DNA of 64,000 bases from Protonemura montana (taxonomy: Eukaryota > Arthropoda > Insecta > Plecoptera > Nemouridae): NCBI GenBank assembly GCA_947568835.1, contig OX387605.1, forward strand, positions 24,369,775-24,433,774, in the 5' to 3' direction. The notes below the pieces were generated by a model, which was given only the letters and a program-made list of their open reading frames with translations, searched no databases and had not been told where the DNA came from. Within the stretch, counting starts at the first letter, position 1, and every line of letters starts with the position of its first letter. A program made the position numbers and the translations under genes. Below, piece after piece: positions 25,301 to 35,996 of this stretch.

Positions 25301-28300
25301 GTTCAGATTTATTTTAGCTAGCAAGTGATAGGAATGTCATAAATCTTCTGAGCAAACAGCGTCCTGCATGATTTCTCGCAGCCGATTTTAAACCAGGATT
25401 GACCATCTGTGTGAAGCTATCTTCACGGGCTCTCGATCCCGAGCAGTGAAGCCATGGTTGTGGTCGTGGATAAATGCATAAGTTTTTCTTGTACGCCACT
25501 AATTAATTAGCAATTTTTATTTTCAAGTTCTTACAAACGCTTTTAATATAATCATTGAATATTGTCGGCAAAATAGATAGAGATTGGTTCATAGAACTAC
25601 CATCTTGCTAACCGAATGACAAACCGTAACAATGATCAACGGGCATGGACGTTGGAAATTAAAATAGAGTGATTTGTTAACAAAGTTTTGACGGAGATGT
25701 AGAGAGTGTGGAGTGGAGTGTGGAGGGGTGTGACCCGAGGGGGCGCACCGTTTGTCTGTGTAGTGGATAGAATTGGCTACACGTTGCAGGCGCTCAATAA
25801 GAAAGAGCATAAGAACGGCACGTGCAGCCCGGATTCGCCGGAGCCCGATGCCGAATACCAGCTGACCCCACGCACAGAGGCCAAGTACAGCAAGATCGAC
25901 GAGGAGTTCCAGATGATGATGCAGAGAAACCAGCTCAACGGATCCAGGGTAACCACCACAGACATCTTAGAACCTATTTCTTAGAACCTCGGTTGAACGC
26001 AGCTGCTCTCCGGTTCATAGATTAAGTTAATTGTCAAATATAACCTTCAAAGTAATTTTTTTCCCTTTTCTTAAAATTAAATTAAGTTGCTCTGCCAAGT
26101 CATTTGATTATAAAAGGTAAGAGAGTCAAAAGGCTGGTCGATTACTGGGACAAAGCAAAGCAGGAAATATAACTCAACTTTTTGTTACTTTTTGGTAACA
26201 AGGTTACCATCTTCTTCCCAAATTAATTTGACAAGCCTTTTAGCACTCAAACCTTTATATTTATTGTGTATTTTACTGTTGTATTTAAGAGAATGTTGCT
26301 GAAATTGTGCGTCAATATGTGAATAATTAAGTAACCGACATGTCAATCAAGCGTACAATACTTTGGAGAAAGAATTAAACAAATGCTAAGAACATGTAGC
26401 AACAACTCTTAACGTGTTTCGTTAATGTTTTAGGTGAATATGAGCCAGTCGGGCTACTCGCTGCCGGTGAGTGTGCCGGTGAACTCGGGAGGCTACGGGG
26501 ACTCGTCCGGCATGCTACAGTCCAGCCCGCAGATGGCGCACACTTCCGTCAGCCCGCGACCCTCCTCCTCCGAGACAGATACCATATACCCCTCTGGTAC
26601 GTAGCTATGCCCCATTTATAATTTTAACGTCTTATTTACCCTCTAATACCTATCGAGTCCATGCCAAGTACATAGAATGTGCCCCTGCCACGTCACCATA
26701 GACAACTCTTTGGAAGATGGTCCTTACCTTGTCTGAAAATTTCCAATCAAATAATTAAACACTCTTCTACATTTGAAGCAAAAAAGTGATGGATTAAGCC
26801 TACACTGTGGTAGACAATCAAGGATTCACTGCTGGTTAATCCATTATGACCAATTTTCACTTGTGGTTGGTTATTTTTTCACGTTTAGTTAATGTGTTTC
26901 TCAATTTCTAATTTAAAATTGAATGGACACAACTAGAAATGTGCAGTGTGCTATTTTAGATTTCAGTTTATTTTTCATTTCTGAGAGAGTTATCTGTCGG
27001 ACAAAAGAAAAGCATTTTGTGTAGTTAGGTATATATTTTCAATATCCAGAAACCTATTTTTTTATTCATTTTTATATCTTATGTCATGTATCCCAATTAT
27101 TTTGTTGCTGGCAGTAAATATCTCTGCTTGATGTTTTGTGTTTTGGGGAATGAAGTCCGTTATGAGTTGGCTTCAACTCCAGAATGAAAGCTGAATAGTC
27201 CCTCGCCAAGGTTGCGTTGTCAGTCTTTAATTGCCTGGCACCGATATCTCCATCCTGGGTTTATTACCAAAACCTGGTTTCTCCCGGAAGTGTGTATATC
27301 ATTTATAGATGACACGATAAACATACTTCAAGAGAATGTTTGGGCATTTGTAGGATTGAAGGTCAATTCCACAAACGTCGAGCTAAACTTGATTTAAACC
27401 CAATTTCAGGTTGAGTTCATTTTAAATGATATTCTGATAATTTGAAAACACAATTACTCAAAAAAAAAAAAAATATATGTATATATATTCGAATGTGGTG
27501 TAAGTTTAAGAAGACACTGTTCTGTCACATCAAACAAAATAAATTGTGTAGCTGTCAATATTTTCTCTTTGTGCTAATCTCCACCCACAACGACGAAGGT
27601 TTACACTTTAACTGTTCTTTGAGATCAAAGAAATTAGTGCCAGACAACTGTCAACAAGCATATAGAACAACATTTCATTTGATGTCAACGCAGTGCTAAA
27701 AACTAGATTTATCTCGTTTTGGTCCAGTATTACTATATGTTTCAGCTCTGGCTAAAGCTCTTAGCTCTCAAAAACTGTCGATTTTTACTGCCTGTGATTG
27801 GTTATAGCCATGGCAATTGATTTAACTCCCACTTTATCTAGGAGTTAACAAAATTGCAATACTGGGCATTAACCGTTTCCTAAAAGTACTTGTGTGATGT
27901 TTTCAACAATGCTTTGTAAGAGAATATCAAAACCAAGCAGAGCCAGAGGTTAGTGAGACAACAGAAAACAATCCACCAGAAAAGCTCATCATTGCAAAGT
28001 TTATGTTCATGTAATTGTCTGGTTACAGGCAGCATGCTGGAGATGAGCAACGGCTACCCAAACTCATCGTCACCACTCGGCAGTCCGAGCCCGGGACCGA
28101 GTCCGGGGCTCGGTGGGGCGAAGGCGATGGCACACGCCAAGCAGCATTCACCAGGGCCTCGGGCAAACCTACGCGTCGTCATCCCTCAACCTCACTCGCT
28201 CTCAGCTAACTCTAACGACGATGTGAGTCATAAGCTTGGATACGATACGGTGGATATCTTCTCAAGGCGGTTCGTGCTTGTGTTTCTTCCGGTGCACCAG

Positions 28301-31300
28301 ATCACAGTTCAAGTTGGGGATAGTTATGTCTTGCCTTTCCTGGTAGTTAGTATTATCATCTGTCTGGCTGAGTCAAAGGTCTCACCGTAAAGAAAGTATT
28401 GTTGTTGCCACATTAAAAAATGTCATATGGAACAAACGTTATGCCCAGTGTGCTTGGTCACCTCTGTAGTTCATTTGAGAAGGTACAAATTTTGAAAATT
28501 CTGTGATGTTTCTCATGAAACGTTAACTTAAGCTTACCGGCCCAATTTTCTAGTCATTTTGTCAAGACGGTTGCTGCTAATTCGAAACAAGTTTGGTGCT
28601 AGCCAAGGTTGACCGCTTGGCAAGTGACTTTGCGCTGAAATTGTTGCTGGCTTTTGTAGGGTGCTCAGACGCTTCTGTAAAATTCTCTAAACTTGCTACG
28701 AACCCTCGCACTAGAGAATTTTTGTTCGGTCATTGTTCTACCGGCTTTCGAAGACTTAAATTTAATTTATTTTAATTTTTTTCAATAATAGTTTCTTACT
28801 ATTACGCTGTACTAACAACTTCATGCTTGTTTGACTTCAGTTGGGTTTAATTTTTTAATCTTCACTTAATAATTGGTCTGATTTTGTCTTCTAAGAACTG
28901 ATTTTCTCTGGAAGTAGCATAATTCGGTTCTGTCAGTGTGTTGATACGCTTGCCAAGAAACCGGTGCCATATGCTAAAGGTCTGACCAGCTATGATGACG
29001 GTAACAAGTTTTACCAGCTTATTCTGCCGTTAGCTTATTTAAATTACCTCTTTGATTACAATTTACAACTGTAAAATGTTGGTCAGTTTCACTGGAGATT
29101 TTATTTAATGAGAAATCAAGCAAAAACTAGTAAAAGAAAACACTGAAAGTGACTTTTGCTCGAAGAAGCTGTGGCTCTCCATTTTTTGTCCGGGTATTTT
29201 TGGGCAGATTGATAAACATAATTACTGAGTCAGTGACTTAACTATAAACACAACTGGTCTGTCTCGGTAAAACCAAAATCTTTAAAACTGTCGCACAAAT
29301 TATACCTGCATGCTTGTAATTACCATTATTAACCAAAAGTTTCACAAAATCGCTGTGCTACTAACCCAACACTCCGCTTGCCAGTGTGTCGTTGCTTTAC
29401 TCTGGGTCTACTCTACGGTGCAAATTTTAATCCCCGTCCGTGGTTGTTGGATCACCAGCAGATTGCTTATTTCCAGCCGGTCCGCGGTGGCGGTGGTGGC
29501 GGTGCGTTAAACACGCCGGTGGTTGCGTTGCAGACCCCGTCCATCCCCACGCTCGGCTACGCGGGCTTGTCGTCGTTTGGCGGCGGCGGCGACTTCGGTT
29601 CCGATCTCGGGCTCAGCGCGCTCAGCTGGAGCTCGCATCAGCTGCAGTCCACGTTGTCGCACGCAAGGTACGTCAACGACGTCGACCTCCGCGACAGGCT
29701 GCGCAACGATCGCGACGACCGCGACTTTGCCGACCCGCTCGCGTGCACGGCCGCCATCGTCCAGCATTTTGGTCGACTAGCAAGGTAGACTCGCGGCCGC
29801 GATATCAGCCATAGACTCGGAAGATTCGCTTCTCCGTTTACATATTTCTCTTTAATATCTACGTGTCTGGTTGTGAATTTGAGAGCCTTTGAGTTGGTGT
29901 TTAATCTTGATGGCTGGCTATGATAAAAGTTGATATTTGAAAAGTTTGGTTGACTTTGGTCAGGTTTAAAGACTGTCTCATATTTGCTATGAGTAGAATT
30001 TTTGTCAGTGGGAAAGAAAACTACCGTAGTTGTAGATTTGTTCTTCTTATCGGTCCGACATTACTCACAGGTACTGACGGTGATTTTTAACTTCGTTTTT
30101 ATGGATTGACTAAACGTTCTGGTTTTAAACGTGTCTTATCGAAGAACTGGTTTTCGCAACAGGTGATCGCTATTACCTAATTTTAATTCTTAGATTTTGA
30201 CATTTTTAAACCATCATCTCCATGGGGCAAAGTGTATCAATCCTTTTTTTATTATTATGAACACTACTATCGTCTCAAAAATTATGCCCAAACGGGGGCA
30301 AAACGGCCCAAACACAAAAATCGTCTCAAAAAGCATGTGTCCAAGTAGCTTAATGGATTAGAGCAAAACCCGTGACAGGTGGAGATCAAGTTTGTGTCCC
30401 CGTTTGGGCATCAATTTTAGAGACGGTTATAGTGTCCTTAATAATAAAATACCCCGCGCATTGCAAGCGTTTGCAATTTAAATCAGATTTTAAATGTATA
30501 TCAATCCTCATCATTCATGGGAAATTATAATAAGCCAAAACACAATTGACTTAACTTTATAGTTTGAGTCCATTATTGATATATGTGAATATTTTTGGGG
30601 CAATCGAACTTTGGTTAAATGCATCTTCGTATTATGGTACATAATTGCCGTGAATTTTACCGATAAAATAATGCCTGGACAGGAAGAGACTTACTTTTCT
30701 TAATGGTACCTAAAAGTCTCATCGCTTTGCACTCGTACTTGTATGTCAACTGAACTCATGTTCGTGCTGATTTAATATCGAGTGGGCAGGATGGAAAATA
30801 CTTCCAGCCGACTTCGTACAAGCCTAGAGATTCATCTTTCACATTTTGTGCCCAACGACTTAAACTGAAAATACAGACAAAGATTTAAGACACATTGTAC
30901 CTATGCTAGATAAAAGCCACTTAGTGCCACAACCATCACCGAACCCCTGAATGATTTCATAATGGATTAATTTAGGTGGAGTTTCTTTAAAAGTAGAAAA
31001 ATATCTACAGTGCCCGGTCGAAGGCCAAAACTGTGGCTTTAGTCACTTTGGCTAAACTTAGGTTTTAGTGGCTTAGCGCTACTAAAACCCGATAAGCAAT
31101 GTTTAGGAAATAATTCCCCAGGCTGCTTTCACTTCCCCTAAAAAGTTAAAATGTTTAAATTTAACACCTTTTTAAAAAGGTCATTTTATAACCAACTTTG
31201 AAAGCAAAAAAAAAAAGCATATGAGGTTCAATGGCAGATTTAACTTTTGGTAGCCAAGGAGATGCTGAGATTGCCTGACAGAGCTTCTCAATTCTGCTAT

Positions 31301-31885
31301 CTTATATTACCACAGGTGTATCACGGCCTAGCATAGGAGGTTTAGTGGTAGATTTAACTTTTGGTAGCTATTGAGATGCTGAGATCACCTCATAGAGCTT
31401 TTAAAATTGACCTTTTTGTCATACTGGGACTAAAATCTATTTTAAGTAAAAAAATACATTTAACAGTGTACAAATGTAGCGTTTATCTCACTTCTGGCTA
31501 CTTCAAATGGACATCACTGTCCACCCCAAAGGAGGTGCCATTTCACAGCTTCCTAGTGGATACAATTTCATATTTAGAGCTGTTTGTAACGTTACCTTCT
31601 CTCTCGACTAAGACACTGACAAATTTGTGCTGATACATCTGCGTTCCTCCATGCAGCGGTCTGCCCCACCTGGCCGTATCGAGCAGCACGCCGCCCCCGT
31701 CATCGTCACCGCTACCGCTCCGTATCAAGAGCGAGCCGGTGTCACCGCCCCACGGGACACACCACGCCCCCCTGAGCGCCCCGCCCCCAGGCAGCCACCG
31801 ACCCCCATCGCCGGGGGGCGGCGGGGATCCGTATGACGGGGGGCCCATGCACAAGCGCGCCCGAAATGACGGCTGGGCCACCTAG
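22319..31885 (+). CDS. mef2: MEF2 (myocyte enhancer factor 2), MADS-box transcription factor, seven coding exons
   Basis: Predicted 397-residue MEF2, a nuclear DNA-binding activator that dimerises on A/T-rich sites and drives muscle and other differentiation programmes. Coding exons are 22319-22372, 23531-23734, 25790-25948, 26434-26596, 28029-28222, 29477-29667 and 31657-31885; all introns are GT-AG and phases agree. Residues 1-57 are the MADS box, 58-86 the MEF2 dimerisation domain, and the rest the transactivation region. The first two exon junctions (after Gln18 and Glu86) sit where animal mef2 genes conserve them. Arthropod MEF2 landmarks follow in order: [57 protein letters not shown] and a basic C-terminal KRAR motif. 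IKSEPVSP (345-352) fits the phosphorylation-dependent SUMO motif of MEF2 proteins. No frame-breaking change is seen. Drosophila MEF2 is longer because of low-complexity insertions absent here. The exon 6 start and end are the least certain boundaries. Confidence 0.97.
22373..23530 (+). other. mef2 intron 1
   Basis: 1158 nt, GTGAGA to CTTCGCAG. It contains two adjacent hairpins at 22542-22602, a run of 21 G at 22729-22749 and a shorter G run near 23147-23157. No coding potential was recognised. Confidence 0.9.
22542..22586. repeat. 20-bp inverted repeat in mef2 intron 1
   Basis: Arms 22542-22561 and 22567-22586 are complementary over 20 bp with one mismatch and a 5-nt loop. A second small palindrome (GCCAGTT/AACTGGC, 22587-22602) abuts it directly. 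It could be a structured intronic RNA or the remains of a tiny foldback insertion. Confidence 0.8.
23531..23734 (+). CDS. mef2: mef2 coding exon 2 (rest of MADS box and MEF2 domain)
   Basis: 68 codons, residues 19-86, from [18 protein letters not shown] through SLTNKNIIE. This is the remainder of the MADS box plus the whole MEF2 domain, nearly identical to other arthropods. The acceptor is CCCTTCGCAG and the donor GAG|GTGAGT. The length of 204 nt equals the corresponding vertebrate exon. Confidence 0.98.
23735..25789 (+). other. mef2 intron 2
   Basis: 2055 nt, GTGAGT to GTTGCAG. A short foldback element (24455-24588) lies inside. The rest is AT-rich and shows no gene. Confidence 0.9.
24455..24588 (-). 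mobile_element. Short palindromic member of the GTCTC foldback family
   Basis: Arms reading CCGTCTCAAAAATTGATGCC and its reverse complement face each other across about 12 nt, so nearly the whole element folds on itself. Outside the palindrome, on one side only, lies the family's own quasi-palindromic tail (TTGCAAACGCTTGCAA next to GCGGGGTATTTTA). Only the last nucleotides of the tRNA-like module remain between the arms. This looks like a centre-deleted derivative of the longer copies. Confidence 0.8.
25790..25948 (+). CDS. mef2: mef2 coding exon 3
   Basis: 53 codons, residues 87-139, from [20 protein letters not shown] to [13 protein letters not shown]. This region just after the MEF2 domain has acidic and Ser-Pro segments. 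It corresponds to the alternatively spliced alpha exon of vertebrate mef2; only one version is seen here. The acceptor is ACGTTGCAG and the donor AGG|GTAACC. Confidence 0.96.
25949..26433 (+). other. mef2 intron 3
   Basis: 485 nt, AT-rich, ending TGTTTTAG. No repeat or gene was recognised. Confidence 0.9.
26434..26596 (+). CDS. mef2: mef2 coding exon 4
   Basis: Residues 140-193 plus the first base of Gly194. It carries [10 protein letters not shown] and [12 protein letters not shown], both standard arthropod MEF2 transactivation-region landmarks. The donor is CTG|GTACGT in phase 1, and the next exon starts in the matching phase. Confidence 0.95.
26597..28028 (+). other. mef2 intron 4
   Basis: 1432 nt, GTACGT to GGTTACAG, AT-rich. 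No element was recognised apart from a short poly-A/TA stretch near 27460-27490. Confidence 0.9.
28029..28222 (+). CDS. mef2: mef2 coding exon 5
   Basis: Completes Gly194 and encodes residues 195-258: [20 protein letters not shown], a Ser/Pro/Gly-rich stretch, then LRVVIP and ANSNDD. This order matches arthropod MEF2 closely. The donor is GAT|GTGAGT in phase 0. Confidence 0.95.
28223..29476 (+). other. mef2 intron 5
   Basis: 1254 nt. It ends TTGCTTATTTCCAG if exon 6 starts at 29477. An alternative acceptor 15 nt upstream (CACCAGCAG, exon from 29462) would keep phase and add IAYFQ. No repeat was recognised. Confidence 0.8.
29477..29667 (+). CDS. mef2: mef2 coding exon 6
   Basis: Residues 259-321 plus two bases of Ser322: a short Gly run, [19 protein letters not shown], then a Gly/Ser-rich stretch ending TLSHA. 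LNTPVV is a conserved MEF2 signature. The start at 29477 was chosen for its pyrimidine-rich acceptor. The end at 29667 uses AAG|GTACGT. A weaker donor, AAG|GTAGAC, lies exactly 117 nt downstream in the same phase, and the reading frame and high GC continue to it, so a 39-residue longer form is possible. Confidence 0.88.
30248..30482 (+). mobile_element. GTCTC foldback element with one tRNA-like module
   Basis: Begins TTATTATTATGAACACT and CGTCTCAAAAATT and ends in the inverted form (AGAGACGGTTATAGTGT), followed by the one-sided tail ATACCCCGCGCATTGCAAGC. Between the ends sits a plus-strand tRNA-like sequence at about 30341-30413, starting GTCCAAGTAGCTTAATGG. Its T-arm is more decayed than in the copies near 35 kb. 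The insertion lies in mef2 intron 6 in the sense direction. Confidence 0.75.
31216..31405 (+). repeat. Direct repeat pair in mef2 intron 6
   Basis: Two segments of about 75 bp, around 31216-31290 and 31331-31405, share TTTAACTTTTGGTAGC, GAGATGCTGAGAT and AGAGCTT in the same order. They are separated by about 40 nt. A local duplication is likely. Confidence 0.7.
31657..31885 (+). CDS. mef2: mef2 coding exon 7 (C-terminus)
   Basis: Completes Ser322 and encodes residues 323-397: [30 protein letters not shown], a Pro/His/Gly-rich linker, then [11 protein letters not shown] and TAG. The ending parallels the basic nuclear-localisation tail of Drosophila MEF2 (KRPR...GWGT). IKSEPVSP fits the psi-K-x-E-x-x-S-P phospho-SUMO switch, with Lys346 the expected acceptor and Ser351 the phosphosite. 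Confidence 0.96.
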
Positions 31886-32765
31886 CGCTGGGTCTCCGCC
31901 CCTGCCGCCACCCCCGCCGCCTCCAAGCCGCAAGATCGCGACAAGTTTGTCAGCTTCTACTGAAGGCTGCATTGGCGGAGGTCGCACGCCGATAGACTGG
32001 AGTTTTGGCGCCGGGTTTTTGTGGCGTCGCGTGTTAGGAGATGAAAACGACTCGGAACCGACGCTCGATTGGTCTGGCGATGGAGGTGGACACTCGTTAT
32101 AGTTCAGATTACGTTGACCGCAACTAAGTTCCCAGCGTCATGGCAACAGAGTAAACCAGGCTTTGCGTTTTGCAAAAATTTGATGCTGGGCTGGTCAGCA
32201 TATCTAATGGCTCTGCACCAAAGTTCTTGGACAGCAGGCACTTAAAAACTTGTTGCAGAAGATCATTGTTCAAAACAATGTACACTCTTTCATCGAAATC
32301 TTTGACACAAATCAAGGAGCGTTGTCTTATAAAAGTGTCCACCGCCTTCCGCGCAGCTGGTCGAGCGTGGGCGTCGAATTGTCGGCTCCGCGCGCAGACT
32401 GCGCCCGAACTGAAGAGCGCGCCGCCGTTTTTCGCGGCGGCGCGCGCGGAGAATGAAACGTTCTGCGCCCTCGGTGGGGTTCGGCGTTTGCGCCGCTAGC
32501 AAGCCAATCAAAACGCGGCCGCGGCCGAGATATCGTGTGCCGAGTGCGAACGTTTGCCGCGACTGCGTCCGCTCGGGGTCGCGCCCAGAGTGCCATCGTT
32601 ATGTGTATAGGACTTAGCCTAGCTAGATCTATAGCTCTGGTATATATTATTATTAACTATTATTATTCGTATATTCACGCCAGATTGTACAGCCTAAGTA
32701 TATACATATATATATATTTTCTAAAATGAAATGTTATTCATTTCAATAACTGCAATATATATATA

Positions 32766-32786
32766 TCTATCTATCTATCTATCTCT
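32766..32786 (+). repeat. (TATC)n microsatellite
   Basis: About five tandem TATC units next to a TA-rich stretch, probably inside the mef2 3' UTR. Confidence 0.9.
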
Positions 32787-34801
32787 AGTTGAGAAAAATG
32801 ACCTCTACCAAGTGGAATAGTTTCATTTTCGTTGCCATGCTTGGTGCTTGTTTTTTCGTAGGCATATATATATTTTGTAAACGGCCATCTTCGCCGTGTC
32901 CGCTACCCCGCCCCCGGCAAGGCACGGTCTCGATCGCAATGTCGCCTCCACTTTGGACACATCACCCGTCGCACCCGTTTCAACGTGAATGTTGCCACCC
33001 GCGACCAGCTGATAGATTACAACTCTTTGCAAGCCCTTCCCGCCCCCCCCCCCCCCCCCACGTCCCCCACTTCCACGTAGACCACCACTGTACGCCTTCT
33101 AAGTCAAGGACGACGTCTCCGTCTCCCGGACGCAAAACTCGCCGTCGTCGTCGTCGTCTAATCGCCGTCGTCACTGTGTCGTGTCACTTTAGGATCGCCT
33201 TACTCCGAGTGCCTCTACCGTAGCGTGTGTGTGAGTGTGTGTTTGTGTGTTTGTTTAACTCGAGAAACTGTCCTCACGTCCGTTGTCACAGCGCACGGAA
33301 GTCAATTGCACGTCCCCCCGTGACCGTTTCGTTCGGTGTGCCCCTTTCACTGTGCCTTCACGATCCCCCCCCCTTTACTGGACCCACCGCGCCCCACGAA
33401 CCAAATCGTCGGCGTAAAGCAATCAAAAACCACACAGAGAGAACAACTAAAATAGACAAAACATTATATTATAAATGAATCTATTTAAGCACAACTTAAA
33501 TGCTGTTCAAGTAAACAAAAAAAAAAAGATATATATATATATATATTATAGAGAGAAAGTCTATGTAGCATCTATCAAAGAAAAGAGAAATTATTTACAA
33601 AGAAATGTATCGCCGGCTTGTACGCCGGCTTATAGTTGTTACCTCTATTTTGATGTTGGTAGCACGGTAGCAGAGCATCAGGCCCATCCCCCGCTTACCT
33701 ACCACGGTTTCATAGAGTCGTTGTGCTTTCTGTCTTCCAGCTGTCCTCTTTACGTTTTACCATGTGTAGGCTCTCGTTGCACCGCAGTCTCGCAGCTGAG
33801 TGCGAGACTTTGAATACTCATTGTTTGAAAACGATACATGTACTTAGTAACTTGTCGAAGCACTGAGTAATATTTTAAAGGTTGTTGTAATTACATTACG
33901 GTTTTGTACCCGCTTAAAGTGCAATATTATGTTAAATGGTAATTGTTTCACGATGCTTGTAGTGTTATATGAACCTGTGTTCGTTTTCTTGGCCATCCCT
34001 GAGAGAGTGAGAGATAGAAAGAGAGATAGGGAGCCGAACGTGATGCAAATGTTGGGCAGCGCTGTCGGAAGTTGTTGTTACGGATGTAACGGCAAGCGGC
34101 TGTCGTAAGAGGTGAATTATACTGGATGTCAACAAAGCGGGTCGCGTGGCGTAAGCTTTATACGTTAGGTAAACCCCTTCCGTTTTGCTTGTGCAAGTCG
34201 AATCCAATTCCCTTTCCTTAAAAACGCGCAATCATTGCGAGCGATGCTAGCTATATCCTGGGTGCTTTGAAACGCTTACCTAGTTTCTGCTGAAAGTTAG
34301 TGAGATTTTAGCTGTACTTTCAATTGTTTTTTTTGTTTTGTCTCAATTTTCCTTACCCACCTCGAATTTTTATCTGACAAGCCACGGTTGTAGCTGACAC
34401 GAATGGGAATTTAAACAAAATTCAGTAAGACAGTCCAAACAAGAATTAGACAGTAGGTATTTTTTGGATACTTGGTAACCTCAACTTTTGGATCCGGGAG
34501 AAAACACCTTTGTGTGTTTCCCTGAGTTCGTTTCCCCTTTGCTCGCCAAACAACTGAATTATTGCCGTTGTTTCAATTGTCGACTCGTGCTGGACATCTT
34601 GGCTGGGTACTATTGTCAATTGAGAAAGCCACTGACTGCTGCCATGCAATTGAGGCTTTAGGCTACAAGTCTTGCTATTAAATAATGTGGTGCTGGTGGT
34701 CATTTAATTAACAATGGCTTTGCATTGTAAAAAAATAGTCCTGAGCTAAACAAGTGTGTTTTTTTTTTTAAATTATTATTTATATTTGATGAGATGTCTA
34801 A

Positions 34802-34807
34802 AATAAA
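34802..34807 (+). terminator. Candidate poly(A) signal AATAAA
   Basis: The first canonical hexamer found downstream of the mef2 stop. An ATTAAA follows near 34960. There is no direct evidence that either is used. Confidence 0.25.
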
Positions 34808-35090
34808 GACGTTTGGGACACCCGAGAAGGTTCTGATGGGAGAAATCTCGTCATGTATCGACCTACAATTCGCAGGCGAAAATGACGAAGCTACCTCCTA
34901 CATTCTTCCATGGCTCCAAATATTAATTCCGGTTTGCTTGTGCATAGCTGCCTTAAGCATTAAAGATATCTGAAATGTATTCACATTTACAAGTTAGCGC
35001 CGAACGTACTTACTTCACATTTTCCAAAATATGCCAGTATACCTTCTTCTATTTTATTATTATGAACTCTATAACCGTCTCAAAAATTGA

Positions 35091-35163
35091 TGCCCAAACG
35101 GGGACTCGAACCCCGATCTCCACCTGTCGCTGGTGTTGCTCTGAACCATTGAGCTACTTGGAC
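35091..35163 (-). repeat. tRNA-like module in foldback left arm
   Basis: Read on the minus strand, this is 73 nt that fold as a cloverleaf. The acceptor is GTCCAAG/TTTGGGC (seven pairs with wobbles), TA fills positions 8-9, the D stem is GCTC/GAGC and the T stem is CGGGG/CCCCG around TTCGAGT. The anticodon stem has four pairs plus a mismatch, and position 33 is G instead of U. It is probably not a working tRNA, but its A and B box regions could support RNA polymerase III transcription outward from the element. Confidence 0.75.
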
Positions 35164-35578
35164 ACTGGCTTTTTGAGACGATTTTAGTGTATTTGATGAG
35201 AATGACGGATCTCCAAGGAGTAGAACCAAGAGGCTGTGAATACTCACAGTCACTCTGAATCTAGTGACGCTATACCACGTCACAACCTGTCAAACTCGAA
35301 TAACTCCAATTTGAGTTTTTTTTCAACTTTTGAGACGGTAATGGTGTTCTTAATAATAAAATACCTGCGCATTTAAAGCGTTTGCAATTTGAAGAAGATT
35401 TAAAATAAATACAACGCATTCAACATCAAATTAAAGATACGGGAGATTGAATGGTTTGACGTGGTATATTATACCGTCACTAGAATCAGAGTGACTGAGT
35501 AATCACAGCCTCATGGTTCTACTCCTTGGGGATCCGTCATTCTCATCAAATACACTAAAATCGTTTGAAAAAACATGT

Positions 35579-35651
35579 GTCCAAGTAGCTCAATGGGTTA
35601 GAGCAACACCCGCGACAGGTGGAGATTGGGGTTCGATTCCCCGTTTAGACA
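35579..35651 (+). repeat. tRNA-like module in foldback right arm
   Basis: The plus-strand partner of the module at 35091-35163, also 73 nt, with GTCCAAG and TTTAGAC as acceptor strands and GGGGTTCGATTCCCC as T arm. It points outward, away from the centre of the palindrome, like its partner. Confidence 0.75.
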
Positions 35652-35996
35652 TCAATTTTTGAGACGGTAATGTCCACTATAATAAAATACCCCGCGCATT
35701 GCAAGCGCTTGCAATTTAATTAAGATTTCAAATACTTTCCTCTATTATTTTCAAAAGTTCACTTTTCTATCTTTAAACCACTTTTAATTTGACCAAACTT
35801 CAGTAGATATTGGTTTCGTTGCATCTTAGACCATCTAATGCTGACACTCAAGTGAGTCTTATGAGCCATTTTGAAAGAAACTACAATACAAGTACTTAAT
35901 TGTCACGAAGTTGCTACCTTTGTAGTTACTGGCAACCTTATCTTACCTGCTGATTCCGTTCACGCACTGCATTTCTGCACAACTGCATGGCATTTA

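Larger units (their letters stand above)
29668..31656 (+). other. mef2 intron 6
   Basis: 1989 nt, GTACGT to TCCATGCAG. It holds a tRNA-like foldback element (30248-30482) and a pair of direct repeats (about 31216-31405). The first 140 nt are unusually GC-rich and in frame with exon 6. Confidence 0.85.
31886..35051 (+). other. Probable mef2 3' UTR and flanking DNA
   Basis: No further coding region is seen. The stretch includes TA-rich and (TATC)n simple repeats near 32700-32786, a run of 17 C at 33043-33059 and a poly-A/TA tract near 33517-33548. The first canonical AATAAA I find is at 34802, which would give a 3' UTR of about 2.9 kb. An earlier non-canonical poly(A) site is equally possible, so the transcript end is not fixed. 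Confidence 0.5.
35052..35735. mobile_element. Foldback pair of the GTCTC family with a tRNA-like module in each arm
   Basis: Two elements face each other. The left one opens with TTTTATTATTATGAACTC and CCGTCTCAAAAATTGATGCC and carries a minus-strand tRNA-like module. The right one (about 35430-35735) is an inverted version with a plus-strand module, and ends TTTTTGAGACGGTAATG plus the ATACCCCGCGCATTGCAAGC tail. Inner segments 35170-35280 and 35460-35570 are inverted copies sharing GATGAGAATGACGGATC. A further family terminus and tail lies at about 35332-35392, so one copy may have inserted in or beside another. No transposase is present. Confidence 0.8.

Noticed and set aside
29668-29788. Treating the open frame after exon 6 as the normal mef2 C-terminus
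   Set aside because: The last exon at 31657 matches the conserved MEF2 tail in the correct phase, so read-through to the local stop is at most a minor form.
35091-35163. Reading the tRNA-like modules as functional tRNA genes
   Set aside because: They are repeated inside mobile palindromes, lack U33, and have a mismatched anticodon stem.
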